Below are positions 24,401 through 38,900 of a DNA stretch of 64,000 nucleotides, in pieces; within the stretch, counting starts at the first letter, position 1, and every line of letters starts with the position of its first letter. Source of the stretch: Micromussa lordhowensis (taxonomy: Eukaryota; Cnidaria; Anthozoa; Scleractinia; Lobophylliidae); the NCBI GenBank assembly GCA_964020085.1, contig OZ026607.1, positions 16,956,622 to 17,020,621 on the forward strand, written 5' to 3'. The notes beneath the pieces are model-generated. The model was given only the letters and a program-made list of their open reading frames with translations, made no database searches and was not told where the DNA came from. Both the position numbers and the translations under genes were made by a program.

Positions 24401-27400
24401 GCACTGGTGAGAGCATTCCCCACCCACCAATGTGACCTGGGTTCCATTCTGGCCCAGTACCATATGTGGGTTGAGTTTGCTGTTAGTTCTTGCATTAACC
24501 TGTTTTTTTTTCTCCAGTTACCTTCAGTTGGTTTTCTTCCCTCCACAAAAAACAAACATCTTCAAATTCCAATTTGACCAGGGTAGAGGATCCGCATAAA
24601 AACCAGCTAAGGCTTATGTGGCTTCTTTTCTAAATATTGTAATTAATCTATATATTTTTATGAACCCAATCTGACATTGAGTCTGCAGTATAACCAAGTA
24701 GATTTGCAACAAGTGTCTAGTAAGTATTGTTAAAAACTGGATCACTGGATAACACAATTCAGCCATCATGGTATATGAGCCATTGTACCATGTTCTACAA
24801 AATGATAAGTGTAAGAGTATTTATTTGGGGTGCTTTTATTTTTTATAACATTTTTGTTTTCTATATTTTAGGGGTGTTTTATTGTTTTTTTATAATGTAG
24901 ATAGGACCCTGCGCACGCTCTGATTGGTCAAAAACCCATGTTTCATCAGAGTATAAAACAGAGAAAAAGTGTGTTTAATTGTTTTGCGTGCGTAAAATCT
25001 ATATCATAAAGTAAATGAAGAAGCCTAATCTGTGTATTATGCTGTGATATAACACTCTGGACATTTGAGAACACTCGAGAAATGTAAGAAACACTTGCCT
25101 GCGGCTCCTGTTTTCTACATTTCCCTCAAGTTCTCAAATGCCTGTCGTGTTTTATCACAGTGTAATACATGGCTTAGGCTTCTTTATTTGTTAAATAATA
25201 AAACAGTTATAGCACTTATGGATGAGATGGCTATAGTCAACTTGGTGCTACTTGCCTCACTGGCTATCTACTATCTCATATCTAAAGCATGCTTATGGAA
25301 AAATTATTAATTTTACAATCCTACACATACCCCATGTAAATAATGAAAAATGTGACAAGATGGTGAAGAGATGATCCAGCACTCTCCAGAGTTTCCTCAC
25401 TAAAATGTCTTGGAAAGAGAAAATTGGGGACTAAATGTTAAAATGAGTCATGAACTGCAGTAAAAGTTGACCAAAAATGTCAAAAGTTCTTGGCACAAGA
25501 AAAGGTCACACCTGAGACCAATAAATACATCTTTTGCACATGTCAATGTCAGTACTGATAAGTATTATTAATAAACTACACTGACTTGTAACAAATCAAC
25601 CTTCACGAAAATAGTTCTTGAGACCAAGTACCTGAGAAAAATGATAAAATCTGCCATGTTTTCCACAATGAACTCAGGGACAAACAGGAGTCCAGTAGGT
25701 GTCTGTATAAAGAAATATAAACAGTTGACTTTCTTCTGACCAGCAAAGAGTAAAAGAGTAAGACCTGCATATGAGCCAAGTGGCTCATCAGGCTGGAACT
25801 TATCCCGGTTTCAGAAGCATTAAGTGACTAGGAGTATTTCTTCTCCCCCCTGGACAGCATGCATGTCCAGAACAGGGTTAACCCCAGCACAAAGTTTGCC
25901 GGTACCCATTTATACACCTGGGTGGAGAGAGGCACTGTGAGAGTAAAGTGTCTTGCCTGAGAACACAACACAATGTCCATGGCCAGGGCTTGAAACCAGA
26001 CCATTTGATCCAGAGGCTAGGGCACTAACAGTCGCAGCACCTCCACACTTCTGAACAGCAAAATGTGATTTAAATTCATTCAAATGACTAACTAGTTGTC
26101 ATTCACCAAACTACAGTTAGTAGCAGTTTTATTCCCTTCAGATGTGTAATTCTTGAAAAATATTCATGTCCACCGCATGGAAGGCTACTGGAAACTCCAA
26201 GGGGGTGCGGGATCTCAAAAGCCAAACCTTTTTAAAGGAATGCCATTTCCAGAGGAGTAAGGGGTTCACAGAAAAAAACCTCCCCAGAGGATGGTGTGGT
26301 TTTTTTGTGGAACACCATACAAAACACAATGAACAAACCTCAGTAGGGAGAGGAATTTCCACTTCTTTAAAAGATGTCATTTCATCAAAGCTATCACCTG
26401 CTAATGCCAGTTGATTTAACCATGATGCAGTTGCTATGTAGAATCGCAGGCCAAGTTCAATTAACGATGGATTCAGAAGATGTGTCTGTTGAAGCAAGAA
26501 CAGTAAGTATGGTACATGTATAACTTTAAAAGTAATGGTAACAGTTGAAATCTCAATTACGGCAAGAAAACCAAACACCTGTAACAAACAAAATGGTCGA
26601 TCAAATGGTACACCAAGAAAAAAGTAGGATTATTGCTTTCTCTTGGATACAATGCTACATATGTGGCGCTGTTTTGTCGCTCCATGTTTGTTAATTGAGC
26701 TGAAATGTTTACATTGGTCATTGTTTATTTTGTACCAGTTACTCAACCAGCAAGTTTCCGAATTAAAAGATACAAAGACCATTGATATTATATGCTGTGA
26801 CTACATCCATGTCTGTTATTTTAAATTTATAAAGGTTACTGTTCCTTGTGAGAGGGGGTAATAAATAATTATTATTATTATTATTAATGCATAATTATGA
26901 AACAAAGAAAATTAAAAATCTTGTCATGATAGATATTTTAAAGCAATCATGATGTTTATAAATTTGCAAGACATGTTTCAACGTGACCCACATCTTTTTC
27001 AGTTTACAAAGGGTATTCGAAAAACTGTTTGTGCCTCAACTTCTAACAACTTAGAGAAGCATGAAAAAAAGTATCACCATAATTTACAAAACAATTGATA
27101 ACAAAGAAAGATAGCATAAATAGTAACTGTTGCTGCTTTCTCAATCAAAAATATTGTCCAAGGGAAGAACATCCCAAAGATATGAGCAAAGCATGGCCGA
27201 TGTCAAATTAACTTGGTCTCATCCAATGTTAGCCAGCAGGCTTGTGAACCACCCCCCTCCTATCCCCACCTCCCAGCCTCTACAACGGTAGGATAAAATT
27301 TGCTATATGCATTGTTTATAATTTGAATTTGAGCAGTTTTCAATACACTGTTGCAGGTAATTAGACAACTACTTTGGTTTTTGTTTTGGTTTTATTATGA

Positions 27401-30400
27401 TTTGAGATTCCATGAGAAGTCTAATTGGAAAGTAATTGGTCTGGTTTTGGTTGTTACAACACTGCTCTTAGACACAGGGTAATCACAAGACAATGTGATA
27501 AAACCGACAAAAGAATCATCATGCTACATGTATCTTGGAGGGAAGAAATGCTGAAACTTGGAGAGACGTTTCTCTCCTTCGCAGAGGCTGGCTCAAAGGG
27601 TTTTTTCGGGTGGGGAGAATCTGCTGAATGATACGAGTGCAGGCAATCGATCCATTCAACTTTGTGCCTACACTCGCCTTTCTCAGCAGCATTCTATAAC
27701 AAGCAAAGGAAAAGAGGAGAAATGTTACTGTTTGATTTAATACAAGCTGTTGGAATGACTTTATCCCTAACCTCCCAGGGAACTTTGCATTAGTGAACTC
27801 ACCTTTAGTGACAGTTGTTTAATGATGCTATTTTCAAACTGAACTTTCAGTCTCTCAACCAACACTCCTTCAGAACCATGTGCAGCGGCATCTTGATACA
27901 CTTGTTGCATCTGTGAGAGAAACAAAAATTTTCAGCACCACCCGCAGCCTGCTGTAAAGTTTATCATACTGTATAATCTGCAGTAGAAGGTTTGCTAGTT
28001 CCATTTTGTGAATAATAAAGTAATAATAATAATAGTTTATTTAACCACGTATCACCTAGGAGCTAAAAGCTCGTTTAAACGTGAACGTGAAACAAATTAC
28101 AAATACTGAGCTAATAAAAAATTATGATAAACCCTGGTAACTAGAACTCTGAAGGGAAATGAAAAACAGTTTGAGTTAGCATGAGTTCAAGTTATCAGGG
28201 TCGATTGAATGTCCAACATGCCATGCTAATAATTGACAGTTTACTGATTTTTCAGCACTTCAGTATACAGTACAGTGAAGCTAAAACTTTTCTTGTCAGA
28301 AACTGTAGCACTGTGAGAGCTAAATGCACCGCATCTGGTATGACTCATAAGGTCGGGAACAGACTATCAAATATGTGAATGGTCTGTTGTACTAATTAAA
28401 ATCAAATTGCTGTAGCGTTGGTTTTGAGCATTTTTACTGATTGCACCACAAGAAAAGCTGATGGGATGACATCCATGGTGACTTACATGAATCAGAATTA
28501 GAGTTATTGGGGTAAATTTTGATCAAGGGAAACAAAATTTAGTTTCAGTTAGGGGGGAATTAGAGTTTCCGAGTTTAAGTTAACTAAGTTAAAATGACTG
28601 ACAAGTGGGGTCAAATCCCAGGAGTTAGCGGGGGAGTTGCAAAGAGTTGACAGGCAAGTCTTTTGACAAGAACTAAGAGGTTTGATCTTAGATGAAAGCA
28701 ATTAACCTACAATATTACACTTCAGGTTTATTTCTTATCTGCAGCATACATACATACATATACACACAAGACTTCAGGGGTTAAAAAATAGAGTACAAAA
28801 AGACACCCTGAAGAGGAGTTTAAGGAGGTGGACCCTATGTAAAAAAACTCCCTAAAATAAAATGTATATTAAAAGCTAATTCAAAGACTCCATTACAAAT
28901 AATTTACAAATACAATTAATTGCTAAAAAAGGGGATTACAAAACATGTAACAACGATTTACAGCTGTCTTGATCCAAAAAGATTCAGATTGCCAGCCTCT
29001 ACAACATTTGCTGGCAGATCATTCCACTCGCAGATGATTCGTACAAAGAAAGAATACTTGAAGCAGTTGCGATTGCAGCACTAAACTTTGAGTTTGAAAT
29101 TGTAATTATGTCTAGTTCAATGTGAGGCTAGTTCGAAAAAGTTAGCATAAGAGGACCAGACATGCATAAGAGGAATAAGAGGTATAGGCATTTCCCTCAG
29201 ATGAAGGCTTTTGTTGTCCTTTAGCTCATTATCGCAGTTCTATTAGCCATTATCTTAATTTAACTAGGCAGAGAGGCATGGTGTCTTCCCTGTCAAAATG
29301 CAGGCCATATTGTGATTTGGCTCAAATTCTGAATATCTCCAGGGATCTACGTGTAGATAGCCAAAATGAATCATGGTACTTCTCCCAGGTTAGTCATAAA
29401 AAACCCTACGAAACTCAAGATATATGGGACCCTACTTGAATTTTAATTGTCACATGACAATCACTTGCATTCATATTGAGTTGCAAAAAAACACGGAAAA
29501 AAGCCTGTCTTGTATTATTTTCTTTAATTTCCTTTCGAAGCACTTGCAATGTTGGAAAACCATTTAGGTTAGGTTACTTACTTGTGCTAATTCATTCATG
29601 AGTTTTCTGTATTTTTCACAGACCTTCCATAAACCTGCAAAAAATAAACACATAAAAATGATAATATACTATGCTGACATTAGTTTACTAGGTAATTGTA
29701 TGAATGCGAGTTCAATTACGGATTTACACTAAGAGTGATATTAATTTAAAATTAATGAATTAATGATAAATTGGCCTCCTCTCAGCTAGTCACAATGAAG
29801 CAATTTTCTCAGTCATATAATAAACAAAAAATAAATAAATTATTTAATTAAAATAATTAATTAATTAATTAATTAAACTTTATGAGTAAACATCCCAACT
29901 CACATAGAATTGAGTGGCATTCCTAAACGAAAATGGGTATACAAGCCTTTACTCTTTTGACTGACAGTGCTCTGTTCAAGGTACACAAGACCGAAGGATA
30001 TTTTTATGGACCCTTAGCTCCTTGGGCACGTAGAAATGTGCTGTAACATACCTCATCCTTAAAATGAATTCTAAGACAGTATCTGATTGGTGAGTTTTTG
30101 AAACAATGCGCACATCCTCGAGGGAAAAGGTTTCAAACATTAAAAAATTGACTAAATTATATGCCTTTAATAGTCTTTCTAAAGAGATGTTCTACACCTG
30201 CAGGGGACCTCCCATATAAAAAGGACAGGCTGCTTATTATACCTTTTTGGGGTTAAAAATGCAGTTTTGGTACTTCTCAGGGTGTTCAGCATCAAAAGGT
30301 CCACAATGGCAGCTATTCTGACTACACTATCACGAAACATTCAATGTGAAATAGTTTATTGAGGAATAATGGTCAGTCACTCATCCGACAACAACAACGT

Positions 30401-32883
30401 GTCCTAATAGAATGTCCACAATGGCAGCTTTTGTGGTACCTTTTAGGGTATCGAGCCAAAAACATATAAGAGGAAATGACGTGCTGTCTTAGGGCTGAAA
30501 AACATTTCAAGCCACACCAAAAAAAAAACCAGGATCTTGGTACCTCTTAGGTATTCTTTTCAAAATTTCCAACAAGCAACCCTATCCCTTTTAGATGAGA
30601 GTCCTTATCCCGGGGTTCTACACAGAACGACCAGTTAATTAAGCACCAATATTTTTATTTTCTTGCTTTTGTGTTTGATGGTTAATCTAGTCACTCACCA
30701 AGATTGAGGCAGTGGTGCGTCATGAAGAAACACTCTGTCACAAATCCAAATGCTGGTATAACCTTTAATGTTATCTGCTCTGCAAGACAAATAAAATGAC
30801 ATAGAGCCGTAGAGGTCATGCAGGAGCCAAAATACCCTATGCTAAATTTCCACAATATGGGTATAAATTTCATAGCTCTATCACAGGGCCTTAGCTAGTA
30901 ACAGGCACACCGAGGCAATTGCCTCCTAAGTCATTGTTCTTGCTTTTGATAGTTTCTCGTCATCATAAACACCCTGCATATCTATGAGGAGAATTTAACC
31001 ATGGATATTTCCTCAGTCATAACTTTTAAATGGATCCATTTATGCCAGGGAGGCAAATATTGTAAAGAAAGACTTCCCTGTGGAGTCTCACCTTCATCAG
31101 GTGGTACCACAAGTCTTGTTTCACCATCAAGTCCAATAACATGCAAGCCTGTGTCTTCTTGTGCAATACCATCAACACTAACATTCACGGCACAGTATTG
31201 TGGGTTGATTTTTAGAAGCTTTGGTGAGCAAGGATCCATGAAAGGCTGGCAGATTTTAAGGAGCAAAGTACTGAGGTTAAGAAAAAATCCATCTTGTGCC
31301 TGTGTTGTTGCAAAAAACTCAGCCATCATCTGTGGAAAAAAATCAAAAGTGTATGGTTAGCAAACCGGCAGGTCCACATTTTCCTATGAGTTTATGCTCC
31401 TTGAGATTGAAGATAGAAACAACTTACTGCAGGTGAGTAGTTTCAATGTAAAGAATGATTATAACATGTAATGCACATGTACAATTGATAATCTTATTCA
31501 GTGCTTGAAGAAGGCATAGAATGTGAGATAAATTAAACATTTAAAACCCCAAACAAAACTAATTCAATCACCTTCTTTCTTGTGATGTTTCCATGGAGAC
31601 ATGCTCCAAACCAGTGAAGAACTTGGTGCTTAGTCAAATTTGATCTTTTCATGATTTCCATAATCACCTTAAATAAAGATATTAAACCAGAAAAAGAACA
31701 TTGCAATAATTATCAAAATAATTCTTACTTACTGGTATTAAATCACTTCAGTCCGTAAGTTAAACTTAGACTTGCACGAGGCACTTGAATATACTTTTGC
31801 AACATGCAATCATTAATGCATTTACCAGCTTTGTGAATATCCACTTCTTAGGGCAAAAAAACTGGTTTCATCAGAAATAAGAGGTACTTTCTGCCAAACA
31901 TGTGTTTCTGTCAAGTACTCAATCCCTTTCTAAGATGGAGTCCTCTTTGTGACGGACAATTATCTCTGGCTTAAAAAATGTCATTAATCACTATTCAGAA
32001 TAAATTGGTTGTATGTAAAAGTTGATCAAGATTACACAGCTACAGTATTGGCAAGTACAAGATTATGAAGTCACAGCTCTTTTGTCCTCTTGAATCTTAC
32101 ATCACTGATTTGCTACTACGATAGAAAAATCAAAATAATGTGTCTGGTGGGTAACAAACCTTGTGGAGTTTTTCTGATAAAGAATCCAAGTGTGTACGCA
32201 AGTTAGCCATAGTAGCTTGCATCTCAGTATGACTCTGTTCAGTTGGTCTCTGGAAGAATTCCTGAAACCAAAACTTACAATCAGCAGGAAATTAAGGACA
32301 AAAAAAAGAAACACATCTGTGTGATTAGTAATTAACGTTGTATGTAAAAGATACAGAGAGTGGCTGGAATGGGAGAGATAAATGACACAAGCTGTGAGGT
32401 ATGATGTAAAAGGTAGAACTGGTTAGGACTTGTACTCAGGGGAGAGGGTGTTAATCCTGGGGACTCAATGCCCTAAAAGGTACTGTAAAAGCTTCCACTG
32501 AGAACCTTTTGAGGCTAACCAACCTACATGTAAGTAGGGGTTTCATTAACATTTTCAGCAGGAGGGCAACTGGTTTACACAGGCAGGCAAAACTGTTAGA
32601 ACTGAACTTCTTTGTAAGAAAAACTTTCTGCTAGATGGTCCAACCAGTCCTTCCACACCTGGGTGATAATGACTGAACATTCATAGCATTTATGTGGACA
32701 CCAGAAGGTTAAAGAGCAAGAGGTAGTCAGACTGAAGGCCACTTGGAGAAGGACTGTCGAGGAAGAGAGAAACAGGGCAGGGTGGAAGAGTTGGAATGTA
32801 GCCAAGGCAGCAAGACAGAACAGAGAGTGGTTTGAGAATGTGACAACCTTATGCTCCTACGGATGTGACCAGAGGAGATGGTA

Positions 32884-32931
<48 letters not shown>

Positions 32932-35900
32932 GTGATGATACTGATGATGATGATGCAGGAGATATAATGAAAATGTAACCTGTCAAAACGAACTTACGTT
33001 GAATGTTTACCCATTGAGATCTTTACAATGAGCATCTATAGTATATACCTCAAATTTCCTTCATCTTAGTAACAGAAACACATTTCATTAAGGCACATAA
33101 TGTAGAGATTTAACAACTGCTGGGCGTGTTGGTTTTCTGCATAATTGTCTTATCACAGTGATAATTTACCATTTTGTCACTGTACCTAAAAAGTTGCGTT
33201 TACTTGAACTTAATATTTTAAAATTAGTTACTACTAACCGAAGGCTTGCTTGAATCCCTGGACATACTGGTCAATCCCAACAAAAAGCCCAAAAGAGTTT
33301 GTTTCTCAAAGGCATGGCCTTGAATGGCACCTATTGGTGATTTAGGAGGAAGCCAAAATCTTGAGGAAACAAGGATCTGAAAAGAAGACAAAGTCACTGT
33401 AAGTAAGTATAGCTTAGTTAGTTAGCTACTTTGTAAGTAGCTAACTAATGTTTAAAAAAGATTAAAGAAGTTGACATTTCTTTTACATACATGTACAATC
33501 AAATTTAATTCTATCTAAGGCAATCTCTTTATGCACCCATTTTACTGTTCACTCAATAACAGTTTTCATAATAACAATTATACTAAATTTAATATAACAT
33601 TTGGAAATCATCAGACCATAAAAGATGGGGGACATTGCACCACTCTAAATTTTGCTGCAGATAATTATATGGAACTCCTTAGACAGTATGCTTAGAGAAT
33701 TGCCAACTATAGAAGCATTTAATTAGAGTGGCCTTTCCAAAGGCAAACTTTAATTTGTAGTTTAATGTAGTAAGCATAATGCATCAGTTTTTTTTAATAC
33801 TGTCTCCTTTTGTTCTTATCTACATGTATTAATAATATATTAATATTTTTTATATTTTTAGTTCTGTATACATGTAGCTATATAATTAGTTTTATAAAAC
33901 CCAGCTCATTTTTCCTAGATTTGCTTTTGTTTAATCTTAATAGACGACCCTTCTGAAAACCACTTTGTGATGTAGATCTCCTCATTAAAGGTTATTTATT
34001 ATTATTATTGTATGCCATGACTAATAAAATACAATTTAAGGGATGGTGAATGGTAAAATGTACTTGACTTTCTGAGAGTGCGAGGTGAACCCTTTACTCC
34101 AAAGACTTCAAAGCGTTTCATAAATTATGCAAGTGAGAGACGTTCAGACTCTAAGACATCCAGACATAAGTTATAAAAACAAACTTGTAAACAAATCGGG
34201 ACTTCAAGGCTTACTTAGCCTTGCAAAAAATCAAGACTCTGAGAAAGCTTTGAAAAAAAATTAACAAGATGCACATAACCACTAAAAAAATGAGACTGCA
34301 AGACCCGTAAAATATGACCAAAATTTTGTGAGACTCATGGTTTCTGAAGGATTATTCGCAAATCCCTAATGTAACCACTTTTTTGGAAACCTACAAGGCA
34401 AAAGGGTAGTTCCTGGCAGTTGCCAAGCCTAGACGTCACACTGTTATATCTAATGCCACCTAGCTGGCAGTTTTTCATTTTAATCTGCATTAGCTTTCAC
34501 TTCGGATCAGAAAAACTCATCCAACATTTTCCAGCCAGTCAGTGCAAACATACTTATGTCTTCTATGGGAGAGAATTAAACCAAACCCAAATAGGTGCAT
34601 GGCTTTTCTTAAACGACCTTGGAACAAAGTTTAATTTAGTAACATGTTACCCCAACCATAGTAAGTAACTATGCCCCAACGGACTGCAAGAAAGACTTAA
34701 ATTATTGTTTGCCAATGAGTGTGATGACTTTTATGACTTCTAGGATAGAAGGATAGATTTGATAGTCAAGATTTTCTCCTTTTCTCTCGCTGAGTGGTGA
34801 ATATCAAGAGAAGTCCCTTTTGCTTTATAGCTTACAAGCCCCTCCATCCCTGCTCCTGCTCTATCCACCTTCATCCCAACTCTAAGTTTGCTATTGTTTT
34901 AGACACATAATCACCTCAGCCAATCCTGTGTGTTTTGCGAAGAAATAAAGGACATCAATGTAAGACCGAATTTCAGACTGAAGAAGTGATGAAAGATCTT
35001 TGCTTCTTTCTGCTAACATGACAAGCACTGGAGAGAACATGCTGACCTGCAAAACAAAAAAATAATTATGGTGAATTTAAAGCAGTCACACAGTTGATAT
35101 TAGTTCTTATATATGGATCGTGTTTGTAGCCGATATAACACGCTCTGATTCGCTAATATTAGCCCTGAAAAAAAAAAAAACGAGGAAAAAAGCCATACAA
35201 TAAACAAACTTATTAACCTCAAACGTTCTGTCCTTACAGGAAAATCTCAAACCTTGGCATTGCGTGACCCTGCTATGGCTCAGTCAATGTATGGCAAGGT
35301 CTCGGTCTGAGATTTTCCCAAAAAGACCTCACTCCAGGTTAATAAGTAGTTAATAATGGCTACCCATACATGTAAGTATCCTTAGGAGCAAAGTCAGGAC
35401 AACATTTCTTTTAACAGTACTCACTAGATCATCCTGTCGTTGATGTTCCTGAACAAGCCCATCCAGGAACTCTGGCAAAACCTGATCACCTGCAAAAGAA
35501 ATTTCAATAACATTATTAACACTGACTATTCCAAATGAGAGAAGTTTTCAACTGGGAGAAGTGAATTCAAGGATCTTATTTTGAATACTCACTAGGGCCG
35601 TAAAGTTGAAAAATGAGTTTTTGGACACTTACATGTAGGTCATGCTCTATTGGGATCATTCGTTTCAACTGCAACCTGTCTGGGTTAATTTGGTTGGCGT
35701 TTTTCAATGGCACACTTTTCCACCATTTTGGTTGAAATGCGGTAATTCCTGGGAATAGTCCTTACGTCAGCTACAGTCAGGGGACATAATCACGCACATG
35801 CTTTTCCAACTGTTTCAATCTGAGGCTGTTTGAAAAAGTTGATCAACCGAAAACCAACCAAAACTTTAATGTTTTTTCCCCAATAGAACACAATAAGACC

Positions 35901-38900
35901 CAACCAACCCAACCAACCAGAAATGGTCTATCTCAACAGAACACAACCTTTTTATGACAATCACTCTTTTTTGTGCCAAACTCTACCCAGGAGAAAATTA
36001 ATATCATTACACAACTGTAGATACCAACTAGTACAGAAGATGTAATTCTCCTACCTTGCATGGTCAACATTAGCTGAAATAACTGCTTATGAGTATCTCC
36101 CTTAGGAAACATTTCTGGGCTCAACAAACAAGTCCTTGAATAACAAAAGACAATAATTATATTCAACAGACTGCCCTGTTTAGTGAATTTGACTAGTACA
36201 CTCTTGCCAGATACTTCACTATTTTAATATAATGTACATACTGTAATTTTTTTGAAGACTACTGCTGTAACAACAAACTCCTGGTTCAAAATTTCTAGAA
36301 TCATTTGGTTAAATGGAAAGCATCCATAAAGACTGAGATAAAGACACTTGTCTGTTTGACTATCAGTAATAATATTATATATTAAAATAAAGCCTGCACT
36401 ACCTACCCTGCATATGAAAGTGCCAGGGTCTTTGCTCTTTCTGCCATTTCCAGAAGAGTGGAATCTTTTTCCTTTGAAAGGATTAGACATATCATAATTA
36501 ACCAACTAATATTAAACCTACATGTACATGTATGTGTTTGAACTTGCATGTAATACTACTGCAAGCAACTTGTCACAGAAGTAAAGAAATGAACTCAGGA
36601 TATTATCAGTAAGAAGTCCTTAAAAGTTAGGTATAATAATTTTGTGAGGTGCAAACAATATAATGATTAATGCTCTGTACTAAAGGGAGTTTATCAAAAG
36701 AATTTGCTGGTTACCAGAGGTGTGTAGGCACGGTGGCCTCATGGCTAGTGCGCTTGGCTTTGAATCAAGTGGTTTGGGTTTGAGACTGTGTTTACTCTCA
36801 AAGTGCTTCTCTCCACCCAGGTGTACAAATGGGTCCTTGGAAATTTAATGCTTGGGGTAGCCCTGCGATGGACTAGCATCCCATCCAGGGGGGAGAAGAA
36901 ATATTCCTAGTCCCTTCATGCTACAAAAACTGGGATAAGCTTTGACCTGATGGGCCTCTTGGCTTGTATACACACTTTACCTTTACCTACATAAGGGAGG
37001 CACAGTGGCTTCATTGTTAGTATACTGGATTGTGGATCGAGCAGTCTGGGTTTGAACCTTGGTCATTGTGTTACAAGTGCTCTTTTATGAGACAATTTAC
37101 TCTCAAGAGCCTCTCTCCCCAAGGAGTATAAATGGGTACTGGCGAATTACTGGGGCAAGTTGACAGTTTGAAGGGAAGTATACCAGTAATTACCGGTATG
37201 TTACCCACGATGGACCGGTACCTTATCTAGGGCGTGTTGCAGTACTACTTCACCTTCATGCTACCGAAACTGGGGTCAAGTGCCAAGAGCTATGAGCCAG
37301 TTGGGTTAAAGTGACTTTAGATAAGCACATTCCACTGTTAAAGGTTTCCAGTTCCAAGATCAAAGTACTGATTCTCATTACCAGTTACCATACAAATCCC
37401 TTATCTTTGTTCTGAGAATGCATTCATTTGATACATCAATACCCTCAAGTATACAATGTTCAAAGGTCTACTTGGTTGACAATTTTGTTCATCACTCCAA
37501 ACTGAGAATTTACCGTTAAACCAAGTGAAGCATGCCCCTCAAGGTTACATTATTTTATTTATTGAATTGATTATCTGAATGTTAAACCTGTTAGTCATTT
37601 CAAGAGTGCAATAATGAATTGATTATTTGAAAATTGAACCCGCCAATTGTTTCAAGAATTCGATATTTTTGAATATTGAACCTGCTAGCCATATTCTTGG
37701 AATGACTAGCAGGTACATTATTTGACTAATCACTTCATTATTGCATTTTTGAAACAAGTAGCGGGTTCAACATTCAAATAATCAATTCACCAATGTAATC
37801 CCGAGGGGCTGGCTTCACTTAGTTTGACTGTAATCTTGATTTAACTAAAATACTTCTTCAACAAATACAAGAGCTAAGGCGCAAAATAGAGACTGACCGA
37901 TGAAGATGTTTGATTTCATAAAAGAACACACCTTCCATTTCTTGCATTCTTCAAAGGCTCTTCTATAACAGGAAGCCAAGTATTTTATGATTGCTACTTC
38001 TCCTGCTTCAATCTCGGCAGTAAGCGATGTCATACGGGCACCACCAGTAATCATCACATGAGATCGTGGGTGAGACATGCTCAGTCTTTCCATGATGGCC
38101 TAATAGCATCAGCAAAGAGAATTTACATGTTTTTCTGATCAAATAAATGCCAAGAGATTTGTGTTTCTTTTTCTTGCAGTAAACTAATTAAAATAAATAG
38201 AAAACACTTTTTTTTAAGTTTCTATGAAGTTTTATACAATAAGTCAAATTAGTCACTTATTTTGATTGGCTATTACTTATGATCTATTGTTGGACAGACA
38301 CATAGCATCACAACCAATAAATAAATGTATTTATTTTTTTTTATTCTATAATTAAGTAGATTGCATACTGCTGTGCATCTGTTAAGTAATAGATCACAGA
38401 AGACATCAAACTGACTCAAAGCCAACATCAGGGACACACTTTCCTAACAGATTGTGTGCCACTCTTTTGTTCAAGTTTTACCACATTTTAAAGTCATCTC
38501 TGATCTATTGCTGAACAGACCCACAGCAATATGGAATCTTTTTATATTGTTAAATAGAAAACTTTACAAAAGTCTGGGAGAACTTGAAAAAGCTGCATGT
38601 ATGGTAACTCTAGCTCATGTTCCAACAGCATCTCTTGTTCTTCCAAGCTACCACAAGTTCATGTTTCCATAACTCAACAGAATTGTTTTCTATCAGTAGC
38701 CCATGATAAGGAGCATGCAACTACCCTGTATTCCTATCACAGCGTTTCCAAACTGATCTACATGTATTTTTAAAGGGAGTGAGTTTCTAAAGAAACTGAG
38801 GTGCTGTGTCGGTGGGGAGTATTACAAGATAATTTAGTTTTATCAACTGATTGATAATGTGAATTGGCCACTGTAAAGAGATTCGAAATCTGAAGTTTTG

